This document shows positions 16,963 through 25,354 of a stretch of 64,000 nt of DNA, one piece after another. The notes below the pieces were generated by a model. It had not been told where the DNA came from. It searched no databases and saw nothing but the letters and a program-made list of their open reading frames with translations. A program made the translations under genes and the position numbers. The stretch covers positions 124,001 through 188,000 of the forward strand of contig JAJVHX010000008.1 of assembly GCA_022072405.1 (NCBI GenBank), given 5' to 3'. Numbering within the stretch: position 1 is the first letter of the stretch; each line of letters begins with the position of its first letter. This DNA is from Phycisphaerae bacterium. GTDB taxonomy: Bacteria > Planctomycetota > Phycisphaerae > UBA1845 > CAIVHJ01.

Positions 16963-17052
16963 GGTACGGGTATCGTTTCACCGAGCCGCGACCGTAAGGG
17001 AGCGGTCTTCATCTTCATTATGCGTGAATCGGGTGCAGACTATACCCGTACC
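16963..17052 (+). repeat. MITE-like element, family A copy 4
   Basis: 90 bp with perfect 11-bp inverted ends GGTACGGGTAT (16963-16973) and ATACCCGTACC (17042-17052), and the core TTTCACCGAGCCGCGACCGT then AAGGGAGCGGTCTTCAT. Confidence 0.8.
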
Positions 17053-17125
17053 AGGCCGACGAGGGCGGTTGCGGGCGGTAGAGTTCGATCATAGGATAGG
17101 GGTTCAATTGCAGGCAGGTGTCACT

Positions 17126-17428
17126 ATGAGTGAACGGACGATCAGCTTTGCCCAGGCGATGGAGCGTTACGTCGGCCAGCCGATTGTGCTGGATACGGCG
17201 GAGCAGATTATTTACCTGGGCACGTTGCGCGAGGTGAACGAGGCGGGTTTCTGGCTGGAAAATGCCGATGTGCACGATTGCCGCGACGGCCACGCCACCA
17301 AGGAACTCTACGTATATGAAGCCCTCACCCAGGGCATCCGCACCAACCGCCGGAGTGTCTTTGTGCAGCGTAACGCGGTGATGAGTCTGTCCGCTTTGAA
17401 GGATGTGGTGGGCGATGATCTGCCGTAG
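17126..17428 (+). CDS. Small conserved-type hypothetical protein
   Basis: A 100-residue protein beginning MSERTISFAQAMERYVGQPI. The stretch VLDTAEQIIYLGTLREVNEAG then FWLENADVHDCRDG looks like an Sm-like small beta barrel in which a base-modification- or RNA-binding-like 'G-xL-x-V-x-x-x-G-(F/Y)-WLENADV' pattern is common in planctomycete proteins; I cannot give it a function. The C-terminal SVFVQRNAVMSLSALKDV also fits an Sm-like final strand. The ATG at 17126 is used; longer starts would run through family A copy 4. It precedes galE by 95 bp on the same strand. Confidence 0.7.
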   Translation: MSERTISFAQAMERYVGQPIVLDTAEQIIYLGTLREVNEAGFWLENADVHDCRDGHATKELYVYEALTQGIRTNRRSVFVQRNAVMSLSALKDVVGDDLP

Positions 17429-17523
17429 GTGTTATTCATAATCAATATCCTCGAGGACTACAGCGCGCGGTGCGGTGTGGGTTCAAACAATAAGATAACG
17501 ATGGGAGTTGAGGGTATCTGCGA

Positions 17524-18510
17524 ATGAAGATTCTGGTAACCGGCGGAGCAGGATATGTCGGCAGCCATTGTGTCCGGGCGCTGCGGGCGGCGGGACACGA
17601 GGTGGTGGTGTTCGATAATCTCGAGCAGGGCAATCGCCAGGCGGTGCCGCCGGAGGTCGAACTGGTGCGCGGTGATCTGCTCGATCGGCGGGTATTGGCC
17701 AATCTGTTCCGTGCTCACCAGGTGGATGGGGTGATGCATTTCGCCGCCCTGCTCAACGTGAATGAAAGCGTATCGCAGCCGCGGCGCTATTATGAAAATA
17801 ACGTGCTCGGTACTCTGAATCTGGTGGGTGAAATGATGAATGCCGAGGTGCGCAAGCTGGTATTCAGCTCCAGTTGTGCAATTTACGGCACGCCGCTACG
17901 CGTTCCGATCGTGGAGGATATGGAGAAGAAGCCGATCAGCCCCTATGGGCGGACCAAGTGGATTGTGGAGATGGCGCTGATGGACCTGGCCCGCAAGGGG
18001 GAGCTGGGTTCGGTGGCGTTGCGTTATTTCAATGCCGCGGGGGCGGCGGCGGATGGTTCCATCGGTGAAGCCCGCCGTGAAGAATATCATCTGATTCCGG
18101 TGGTTTTGCAGGTGGCACTCAAGCAGCGCAAGAAGATACAGATTTTCGGCACCGACTATCCGACCATCGACGGGACAGCGGTACGGGATTATGTACACGT
18201 TGAGGACCTGGCCCAGGCTCATCTGCGGGCGCTGGAACAATTGAATGTGGGTGAATTCCGCGCCTATAACGTCGGCACTGGCAGGGGGTTCAGTGTGCGG
18301 CAGGTGATCGAAGCCTGCCAGCGGGTCAGTGGTTGTCGCATTACGGTGGAAGAGACCGGCCGGCGGGAAGGCGACCCGGCCGAATTGTTCGCCAATCCCG
18401 CGAATATTCAGCAGGAGCTGGGCTGGCAGCCGCACTACCGCGAACTGGAACCGATTGTCGAAACAGCCTGGAACTGGCACCGCACCCACCCCAATGGTTT
18501 TGATGTGTGA
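17524..18510 (+). CDS. galE: UDP-glucose 4-epimerase
   Basis: NAD-dependent extended short-chain dehydrogenase interconverting UDP-glucose and UDP-galactose, 328 residues. Seen are the nucleotide-binding VTGGAGYVGSH (residues 5-15), the catalytic serine region FSSSCAIYG, the YGRTK catalytic Tyr/Lys pair, ALRYFNAAGAAADGSIGE, and TAVRDYVHVEDLAQAH, which is specific to GalE-like enzymes. The shortened C-terminal part agrees with bacterial GalE of about 330 residues. The ATG follows GAGGGT. It would feed cell-surface polysaccharide synthesis; the GT-C enzyme at 1.9 kb is one possible consumer. Confidence 0.92.
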   Translation: MKILVTGGAGYVGSHCVRALRAAGHEVVVFDNLEQGNRQAVPPEVELVRGDLLDRRVLANLFRAHQVDGVMHFAALLNVNESVSQPRRYYENNVLGTLNLVGEMMNAEVRKLVFSSSCAIYGTPLRVPIVEDMEKKPISPYGRTKWIVEMALMDLARKGELGSVALRYFNAAGAAADGSIGEARREEYHLIPVVLQVALKQRKKIQIFGTDYPTIDGTAVRDYVHVEDLAQAHLRALEQLNVGEFRAYNVGTGRGFSVRQVIEACQRVSGCRITVEETGRREGDPAELFANPANIQQELGWQPHYRELEPIVETAWNWHRTHPNGFDV

Positions 18511-18568
18511 ACAGGGAAGGGGATAGGAACAAAGTACGGGCAAGAAGGGGTAGCTGGTATATCGCTCT

Positions 18569-20320
18569 ATGGCGGTGGAGAAAAAGAACACGATGGGGCG
18601 ATCGTGGGTGGGGTGGTGGGTAGTTCCGCTAGCCACGCCGTTGCTATTGTCGGTGGTTTTTCTGGGGATGAATCAGGGCGTGCTGGGAGTGGTGGACCTG
18701 TGGCCGCTGCTCCTTGGTGCGTTGGTTCCCTGGGGGGTGGTCATCCTACAGGAGCCGCGTGGCGGGCGCTGTTGCTGGAGCAGCTACGCTGTCGGCATCT
18801 CTTTCTTTCTGATCAACACTACCTATCTGCGACACATCACCTGGCTGGGCTATATCGCGCTGGCCATATATTTCGGTTTGTTCTTCATGCTTTTTGCAGC
18901 GGCGGTGCGGCTGCTGGTGCAACGCTGGAAAGTGCGCATCGCCTGGGCGGTGGCGATCGCCTGGGTGGGATGTGAATATCTGCGCGGCGTAGGGACGCTG
19001 GCCTTTCCGTTCCTGTTTTTGGCACATGGCGTCTATCGGCAAACCACGCTGATTCAGATTGCGGACCTGGTTGGTGCGTATGGGGTCAGCCTGGTTGTGG
19101 CGCTGGTCAACGGTTTCGGGGTGGAGCTGGCCGACAACTGGTTAAGAGGTGAGCGCGGTCGTGGACTGCTGGTGGCGGTGTGGCGCTCCATGTGGGCGAT
19201 GGTGGTGGTGCTGCTCTTCACCGTGGGATATGGTCTGATTCAGATCGATGCTGTCCGGCCGGAAGCGGGACCAGTGGTTGCGGTTTTACAGGCCGACTAC
19301 TCGTTATCGGTTGATGCCGGCGCCCGTCGATTCAGCAAAGAGGAAAAACGCAATCGCTATCTGCAGTTGATGGAACAGGCCACGCTGGAACGACCGGACC
19401 TGGTGCTCTTTCCCGAAGCGCCCTGGGACATGTTTCTCAATGCTGAGTTTCTGGATGAACCGGACATCGACCCGCGCTATCTCTACATGCAGCAATGGTC
19501 ACAGGAATGTCACCAGTTGCTCTACTGGGCAGCCAACCGGCTGGGACTCTACCTGGTGATCGGGGCGGGATCGATGGAGCTTTATCCGCACCAGGTCTAT
19601 CCGAAAAGTTTGAAATATAATTCCGCTTTCGTCTATCCGCCCGGTCGAAGCGAGCGCGGCCGATATGATAAAATCGTGCTGGTGATGTTCGGCGAATATA
19701 CGCCGCTGCGGTTCAGCCGGTTTCATTTTATTTATCGCTGGCTCGACAGCTTCAACCCCTTCAGCTCGACGGATGAGGAATTTTCGTTGACTCCCGGTCG
19801 GGAGGTGGTGGTGTTTGAAATGCGCGATCGCCGCCAGCGGAGTTACCGCTTCGCCGTGCCGATCTGCTTTGAAGACCTGATCCCGGGGCTGATCCGCCGG
19901 ATGGTGCACAATCCGGGATGCGGCAAGCGGGTCGATTTTCTGCTGAGTATCAGCAACGACGGCTGGTTCAATCACGGGGCGATGGTTCCGCAGCATCTGG
20001 CCGTCGGCGTTTTTCGGGCGGTGGAGAATCGGGTAACCATCGCCCGTTCGGTGAATACCGCCTGCAGCGGATTTATTGATTCGTCGGGGCGGATAGTTCA
20101 ACTGGTCAACCAGCAGGGACGGGTGCTGGGGCCGGGATTGTTCGGCTGGTCCACGCTGGCCCTGCCCATCGATCCGCGTTTGACGTTATACTCGCAGTAT
20201 GGCGACTGGTTTGGTTTCTTCTGTGCGGTGGTGGCGGTTGGTGTGGTGGTGCTGCACTTATTACGGATGATTTTTCTGCGGAAGAGCAGCGTTACGCAAC
20301 ATGAAGACACGAATGCATAA
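18569..20320 (+). CDS. lnt: Apolipoprotein N-acyltransferase
   Basis: Inner-membrane enzyme that adds the third acyl chain to lipoproteins. About seven hydrophobic segments precede a periplasmic nitrilase-fold domain with the Glu of LVLFPEAPWDMF, the Lys of YDKIVLVMFGEYTPLR and the Cys of VPICFEDLIPG; SNDGWFNHG and AVENRVTIARSVNTACSGFI are also typical. A last transmembrane helix lies near residues 545-570. At 583 residues it is slightly longer than the E. coli enzyme because of an N-terminal extension. It overlaps the next gene, itself a predicted lipoprotein, by 20 bp, and starts the envelope gene run. Confidence 0.93.
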   Translation: MAVEKKNTMGRSWVGWWVVPLATPLLLSVVFLGMNQGVLGVVDLWPLLLGALVPWGVVILQEPRGGRCCWSSYAVGISFFLINTTYLRHITWLGYIALAIYFGLFFMLFAAAVRLLVQRWKVRIAWAVAIAWVGCEYLRGVGTLAFPFLFLAHGVYRQTTLIQIADLVGAYGVSLVVALVNGFGVELADNWLRGERGRGLLVAVWRSMWAMVVVLLFTVGYGLIQIDAVRPEAGPVVAVLQADYSLSVDAGARRFSKEEKRNRYLQLMEQATLERPDLVLFPEAPWDMFLNAEFLDEPDIDPRYLYMQQWSQECHQLLYWAANRLGLYLVIGAGSMELYPHQVYPKSLKYNSAFVYPPGRSERGRYDKIVLVMFGEYTPLRFSRFHFIYRWLDSFNPFSSTDEEFSLTPGREVVVFEMRDRRQRSYRFAVPICFEDLIPGLIRRMVHNPGCGKRVDFLLSISNDGWFNHGAMVPQHLAVGVFRAVENRVTIARSVNTACSGFIDSSGRIVQLVNQQGRVLGPGLFGWSTLALPIDPRLTLYSQYGDWFGFFCAVVAVGVVVLHLLRMIFLRKSSVTQHEDTNA

Positions 20321-21410
20321 TCTGGCTGAGAACAAAGCCCACTGCTTCGGGTTGATCTGGCTGCTGCTGCTGAGTGGATGTGGAACGGAGCAACAGCCGG
20401 CGGTGGAAGTGCTGCTGGCCAGCCGCGAGCAGGCCTGGACAGTGATGAAACTGGCTTTGGGTACGAGTGAAGATGAATCAATCCGGGCGGCGGCGGTGGA
20501 GGCGCTCAGTCAACTGAATGAACCGATGGCGCGGCGCTGGTTGCGGCAGGCGCTCTATGATCCAGCCGCCGTAGTACGTTTTCGCGCTGTACTGGCTTTG
20601 GGATTACTGCCGCCCGCACCCGAACCGGTGGACTGGAGCGAATGGCTGGCGGATGATGAGCCGGCGGTACAGGCGGCAGCGATGCTGACCTTGATCCGCC
20701 AGGGCGATGCTGCCTATGGCCAAGTGCTCTGGCAACGGATCGAGGAGGGAATTATTCCGCTGACGGATTCGCTGGCGGCGGGTTGGCTGGCGGAGATGCA
20801 TCGCTGTGCCGATCTCGAAAAGCTGCACCAGCTGACCGAACGAGTGGTGACGCAATTGAACGTGCGGCCGGACTATCCCGCGGCGGAGTTGACAGCACTG
20901 CGCTGTGCGCTGTTGCGGAGTGGTGATCTTGGGGCGATCCGGGAGATGGAACAGCGGTTGTGGGTTCTGGGTGCCCGGCGCGATCTGGAGCCGGAAGCCT
21001 ATCAGCAATTGTGTGAAGCGGTCCGCCTGTTGGGCTGGTCGCCCGATCCGGTGGTGCGCTACGCACTCGAACAGCAATGGCAGAAGCAGCGTGATCCGCT
21101 GGTGCGCGTGTTGGCGGGGCGTAGTCTGATTTTGCTGGGCTTTCCGCTGGACGGATCATGGTTGCTGGAGTGGCTGCAGTCCCAGAATCGACCTGGAGCT
21201 GCTCCCGCTTCGGTTGAGTTGTGGCAGGAGGCTTGCGGTTTGCTGGGCGAACTGGGTGAAGTGCGTGCCGTGCCGCACCTCCAGCAGCAACTTTCCGAGT
21301 CGGAACAGCGCTTGAAGCAGATGGCTGCAGCCGGTGCCATTCTACGCCTCACCTATCTGCAGGCCGTCTCATCGTCAATCGGTGGGCCAGCCCACCCTAT
21401 CGTGGAATGA
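20301..21410 (+). CDS. HEAT-repeat lipoprotein
   Basis: A 369-residue predicted lipoprotein: hydrophobic signal LIWLLLLSGCGTEQQP with lipobox LSGC, then HEAT/armadillo-like helical repeats such as IRAAAVEALSQLNEPMARRW and VVRFRAVLALGLLPP and later VRVLAGRSLILLG. Such repeats mediate protein contacts; no enzyme motif is present. It overlaps lnt by 20 bp and its stop touches the mreD start, so translation is probably coupled. The last 13 residues (from SSSIGGPAHPIVE) are encoded by a family D palindromic repeat, suggesting that the original C-terminus was altered by a repeat insertion. Confidence 0.8.
   Translation: MKTRMHNLAENKAHCFGLIWLLLLSGCGTEQQPAVEVLLASREQAWTVMKLALGTSEDESIRAAAVEALSQLNEPMARRWLRQALYDPAAVVRFRAVLALGLLPPAPEPVDWSEWLADDEPAVQAAAMLTLIRQGDAAYGQVLWQRIEEGIIPLTDSLAAGWLAEMHRCADLEKLHQLTERVVTQLNVRPDYPAAELTALRCALLRSGDLGAIREMEQRLWVLGARRDLEPEAYQQLCEAVRLLGWSPDPVVRYALEQQWQKQRDPLVRVLAGRSLILLGFPLDGSWLLEWLQSQNRPGAAPASVELWQEACGLLGELGEVRAVPHLQQQLSESEQRLKQMAAAGAILRLTYLQAVSSSIGGPAHPIVE
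21381..21399. repeat. Family D hairpin inside a coding region
   Basis: GGTGGGC-CA-GCCCACC followed by CTA at the very end of the HEAT gene, the only repeat copy found inside a gene. Confidence 0.6.
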
Positions 21411-21950
21411 ATGCCCATGCGCTGGTTAACCTTCATGATGTTGGCGCTGATGGGCATTACGCTGCAGACGACGCTGGCGGAACGGGTCGAGTTGTGGGGG
21501 GTGCGACCGGAGGGGATGGTCGTGCTGCTGGTCTTCTACGGATTACGGGCCCGCAATACGGATGGAATCCTGGCGGCGTTTGCTCTTGGTTTGCTGGTTG
21601 ATCTGACGACCATCCAGCCGCTGGGAATTGCGGCGGTGGTTTATGCCCTGGTGGGACTGGCAATTTACGGGTTGCGGCCGTTGCTATTCACCCGCAGTCT
21701 GACCACTTCATTTTATATCAGCATCCTGGCGGCGACGGTGGTGGTGCTATTGCTGTTTAATTATTACCGCTGGTCGTCGGCCCGCGATCTGAGCCTCGGG
21801 GCTGGAATGTTGCGAGCGATTCTGACCGGGTGCTATACGGCGTTGTGGGGTGTGCCGATCCAGTGGTTGCTCGGGCGGTGGGAACGGTTGCTGGGGTTGA
21901 ACAGTCCGCCTGATTTCGGTCGGCGGCGGGTACGGGTGGCCCGTGGTTGA
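21411..21950 (+). CDS. mreD: Rod-shape determining protein MreD
   Basis: Small polytopic membrane protein of the elongation machinery, 179 residues with about five helices. The sequence FALGLLVDLTTIQPLGIAAVVYALVGL contains the family signature 'G-x-x-x-D-x-x-x-x-x-x-x-G' (here GLLVDLTTIQPLG). It starts directly after the HEAT gene stop and overlaps the PBP2 start by 8 bp. MreB and MreC, which normally precede MreD, are not in the window. Confidence 0.85.
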   Translation: MPMRWLTFMMLALMGITLQTTLAERVELWGVRPEGMVVLLVFYGLRARNTDGILAAFALGLLVDLTTIQPLGIAAVVYALVGLAIYGLRPLLFTRSLTTSFYISILAATVVVLLLFNYYRWSSARDLSLGAGMLRAILTGCYTALWGVPIQWLLGRWERLLGLNSPPDFGRRRVRVARG

Positions 21951-24114
21951 ACATCGTTTAAGAGTGATCCGGATCATTCTGATCAGCGGGCTGCTGCTGC
22001 TGGTGGTGCGACTGGTGCAGTTACAGGGCCTACAGGCGGATTATTTTCAGGCGGCGGCGATGGAACTGCTCGCCAGTCTGCCGCAATATCTGGAATCCGT
22101 GCGGGGGCGGATTGTCGATCGGACGGGGCGGGAACTGGCTGCTGATGAACCCGCCTGGCGGCTGGGCGTTCATTATGCCCTGATCAGTGAAGAGGAGGAT
22201 TACCTGCATAAACTGGCGCGGAAAATTCTGCGCTATTCGGGACATCCCCTTGCCGATGCCGCGCTGGTGGCAGGTGTGCAGGAGCGTTTGCGCGGACAGC
22301 GTGAGGAGTTGTGGCGGTTTATCGCCGAACGCTCCGGTACGTCTCCGGCGGATCTGGAACAGCAGCGGCGGCAGATACAGCAGCGCGTGGAGCAGATCAA
22401 GCAGCAGGTGGAGTTGACAGCCGGTCATGCGGTCACCCTGGCTGAAGAATTGGAGCTGCATCCCTTGTGGCGCGATGTTACCGCCGCTCAACAGATCGAA
22501 CTGCAGTTGGAATTGAATCGCCGATTTCGCTGGCTGGTGCAGTTTGAGGCGGTGGCGGTGCAAAGTGATACACGAAGGGTTTATACCGGTGGGGAGGTGC
22601 TGGCCCATGTGCTGGGGCGGCTGGGAGCGGTTACGCCGGAGACAGTGGTTCGGCGGCCTTTTGTCGATGAACCGGAACGGATGGATCTGGGCGGTTATCG
22701 TGGATGGGATGAGCAGGGGATTTCCGGCGTGGAGGCCTCGGCCGAGGAATTATTGCGCGGTCGGCGCGGGCGAGTTATCACCTATCGTGATGATCGACCC
22801 ACGGAACGCGTCGAACCGATCAACGGCTCGGAGGTGACTCTGACCATTGATCTCGAATTGCAGAAAGCGATCTACGAACTGGTGCGCAAACAGGTGGCGG
22901 CCGAGCCGGATGTTCCCGGCGGCAGCGTGGTGGTGCTGGATATCGCCACCCGCGAAGTGCTCGCCCTGGTCAGTTATCCCGCCTACGATCCGCAGGAGTG
23001 GTCACACGATTACGAACGGTGGCGGGCAGATACCCGACACCTGCCGCTGCAGTTTCGTGCGGTGCGCAGCCAGTATGCCCCCGGCTCGATCGTCAAACCG
23101 GCAACGGTGGTGGCGGCGCTGGCCAGCGGTGCGGTGCCGGAACATTACCAGTATGAGTGTACGGGGTACTTGTTTCCGGAGATTCGCAACCGCTGGCGTT
23201 GCTGGCGGCCGGCGGGACAGAGCACCCCCTGGGCTCATGGCTTGCTCGATGCTGAAGGAGCCATCAAACACAGTTGCAATATCTTCTGCTACACCCTGGG
23301 CCAGAAGCTGGGGGTGGATGGGCTATGTCAGTGGCTGGAGATGTTCGGCGTCGGGCGAGCGAGCGGTATTGAATTACCGGAAGAGCGGCAGGGAATATTG
23401 CCCACCTCCGATTGGCTGAGCCGGAAGGATCTGGTCGCCAGCCCGGGCCGGGCTCGCAACTACGCCATCGGCCAGGGCGAAATGGAACTGACTCCCCTCC
23501 AGGCCGCCAACCTCTGTGCGACCTACGCAAGCGGAGTTTATCAGCCGGTGACGCTGCTGCGTGGCGGTGAACCGAAAGAATTCTGGCAGCTCCCGGTCAG
23601 TCCATCGATCTGGCAAAGCATCCGTCGCGGCATGTATGCGGTGGTCAATGAAGAGGGCGGTACGGCGGTCAAATATGCCCGGCTGGATCATCCCGATTAT
23701 GTGTTATGCGGCAAGAGCGGCAGCGCGGAAACCAGTCGCTGGATTACCGCATGTGATGTGTTTTATCAGGAAGCCGGCCAGCAGCGCCGCTTCCGCCTGC
23801 CGGCGAATACCGTTACCCAGGCGCGGGAGGAATTCAGCCGATTGTTTCCCGAATTGAAGCCGGAGCGGATCACTCCGGCAGCATATTGGCCAACCGGTTC
23901 GGCGGGCGAGGGGCGGAGACATTCCCACGCCTGGTTCATTGGTTATCTGCAGCGGCGCGGTCCGAATGGCCGACCGGCGGAAAATGAACTTCCGTGCGTC
24001 GCCATTGCCGTTCTATTAGAATTCGGCGGCAGCGGCGGACGGGCTTCCGGACCCTTGTGCCGCGATGTCGCCCGGACGATTATTGAGCAGTTTCCGCAAT
24101 TTCTGCAACGTTGA
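21943..24114 (+). CDS. mrdA: Penicillin-binding protein 2 (elongation transpeptidase)
   Basis: Peptidoglycan DD-transpeptidase of 723 residues. A transmembrane helix near residues 8-25 is followed by the dimerisation domain (VRGRIVDRTGRELAAD) and a transpeptidase domain with the serine of SIVK (S382), the second motif SCN (S444) and the third motif KSGSAE (K591). A long helical insertion at about 110-185, rich in Gln and Glu, lengthens the pedestal domain relative to well-known PBP2. GTG start at 21943, overlapping mreD; its own end overlaps or abuts rodA. Together with RodA this argues that the organism makes peptidoglycan. Confidence 0.93.
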   Translation: MVEHRLRVIRIILISGLLLLVVRLVQLQGLQADYFQAAAMELLASLPQYLESVRGRIVDRTGRELAADEPAWRLGVHYALISEEEDYLHKLARKILRYSGHPLADAALVAGVQERLRGQREELWRFIAERSGTSPADLEQQRRQIQQRVEQIKQQVELTAGHAVTLAEELELHPLWRDVTAAQQIELQLELNRRFRWLVQFEAVAVQSDTRRVYTGGEVLAHVLGRLGAVTPETVVRRPFVDEPERMDLGGYRGWDEQGISGVEASAEELLRGRRGRVITYRDDRPTERVEPINGSEVTLTIDLELQKAIYELVRKQVAAEPDVPGGSVVVLDIATREVLALVSYPAYDPQEWSHDYERWRADTRHLPLQFRAVRSQYAPGSIVKPATVVAALASGAVPEHYQYECTGYLFPEIRNRWRCWRPAGQSTPWAHGLLDAEGAIKHSCNIFCYTLGQKLGVDGLCQWLEMFGVGRASGIELPEERQGILPTSDWLSRKDLVASPGRARNYAIGQGEMELTPLQAANLCATYASGVYQPVTLLRGGEPKEFWQLPVSPSIWQSIRRGMYAVVNEEGGTAVKYARLDHPDYVLCGKSGSAETSRWITACDVFYQEAGQQRRFRLPANTVTQAREEFSRLFPELKPERITPAAYWPTGSAGEGRRHSHAWFIGYLQRRGPNGRPAENELPCVAIAVLLEFGGSGGRASGPLCRDVARTIIEQFPQFLQR

Positions 24115-24115
24115 G

Positions 24116-25354
24116 ATGAAGCGCATGTGGCGTAATGTTCCTATGGCCAGCTGGGCGATCCTGGCAGCGACCCTGCTATTGAGTGTGATCGGTGTGCTGA
24201 CAGTCTGGGCGGCCGAGGGGCAGACGCACGTCCCTCCTCATGCGGCGCTACGCCAGAGCGGTTACGTGGCGGCGGGTCTGGTCGCGCTGGTGCTGATGGC
24301 GCGGGTGGGCTACGAACGCTGGGGACAGGTGTGCGGGATGTTATATGTCGTCAGCGTTCTGTTGCTGGTGCCGCTGGTGTTGGCCCGGCTGGTGGGTGGT
24401 CTGCCGTTGATTAACCGCATTAATGGTACTTATCGCTGGATCGATCTACCGGGTATCAATCTGCAACCGGCGGAAATCATGAAGGTGGTGTGGGTGCTGA
24501 CGCTGGCTTGGCTGCTGCAACGGGCCACACGGTTGAAGGAGCTGACTGGTTTGTTTCTGCCGATGATGCTGACCGCGCTGCCGATGGGACTGATCCTGCT
24601 GCAGCCGGACCTGGGCACGGTGCTGTTGATGATCCCGGTCTGGTTTATGATGGCATATCTCGCCGGAGCCCGGAGCAGGCATCTCCTGCTGCTGATTATA
24701 ACCGGACTGGCCATTGTGCCGTTTTTCTGGTTCCGCATGGAACCCTATCAGCGGATGCGCGTGGTGGGGCTGGTATTGCAGGATGAACAGTTGCGCGCCC
24801 GGGTGATTGCCGAGCCGGAGAAATATCGCTGGCTCTGCGATGAAGAGTCAGCCCGGCAGTGGGAAAGCGGTGCCGGTTTTCAATTGTTGCGTTCCAAGGG
24901 GGCGCTGGGCAATGGCGGTTTGACTGGCCAGGGGTGGGGTGCGGGCACTTATGTGCAGCACAATTTTCTGACCTTTAAACATAACGATTTTATATTTTCG
25001 ATCATCGGTGAGCAGTGGGGGTTATTGGGCTGCGTGGTGGTGATCGGCTGTTATCTGGTGATATTGCTCGCCGGGATGGATCTGGCGGGGCGTTGTCTGG
25101 ACCCCTTTGGACGACTGGTGGCGGCGGGTTTGACGGCGATATTTGTATTTCAGGCCTTGTTCAATATCGGCATGACCACGGGATTGACGCCGGCCAAGGG
25201 AATGACCCTACCGCTAGTCAGTTACGGTGGCAGCAGTATGATAGCCAGTTATGCCCTGCTGGGGCTGCTGATCAGCGTCGGTCGGCGGCCTAAACCCACT
25301 CTTGCCCGCCCCGTGCGGCAGATTATGGAAATGCCCCATGTCCGTCTCGGTTGA
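24116..25354 (+). CDS. rodA: RodA/FtsW-type peptidoglycan polymerase
   Basis: Polytopic SEDS glycosyltransferase of 412 residues with about ten helices. Conserved stretches: INRINGTYRWIDLPGINLQPAE (the essential Trp/Pro region, here with GTYRWI and QPAEIMK), LLQPDLGTVL with its key Asp, KGALGNGGLTGQGWG, HNDFIFSIIGEQWGLLGC and the end TPAKGMTLPLVSYGGSSM. The ATG at 24116 follows the PBP2 stop by one base; a start at 24065 would overlap PBP2 by 50 bp. It should act with PBP2 in side-wall growth. Confidence 0.92.
   Translation: MKRMWRNVPMASWAILAATLLLSVIGVLTVWAAEGQTHVPPHAALRQSGYVAAGLVALVLMARVGYERWGQVCGMLYVVSVLLLVPLVLARLVGGLPLINRINGTYRWIDLPGINLQPAEIMKVVWVLTLAWLLQRATRLKELTGLFLPMMLTALPMGLILLQPDLGTVLLMIPVWFMMAYLAGARSRHLLLLIITGLAIVPFFWFRMEPYQRMRVVGLVLQDEQLRARVIAEPEKYRWLCDEESARQWESGAGFQLLRSKGALGNGGLTGQGWGAGTYVQHNFLTFKHNDFIFSIIGEQWGLLGCVVVIGCYLVILLAGMDLAGRCLDPFGRLVAAGLTAIFVFQALFNIGMTTGLTPAKGMTLPLVSYGGSSMIASYALLGLLISVGRRPKPTLARPVRQIMEMPHVRLG

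Larger units (their letters stand above)
16610..17125. other. Intergenic cluster of palindromic repeats
   Basis: About 500 bp between ubiD and a small gene, packed with repeats of three families: two family C units (16679-16704 and 16756-16780), a family B unit inside a 68-bp element with its own inverted ends (16807-16874), and family A copy 4 (16963-17052). No gene is supported. Confidence 0.7.
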
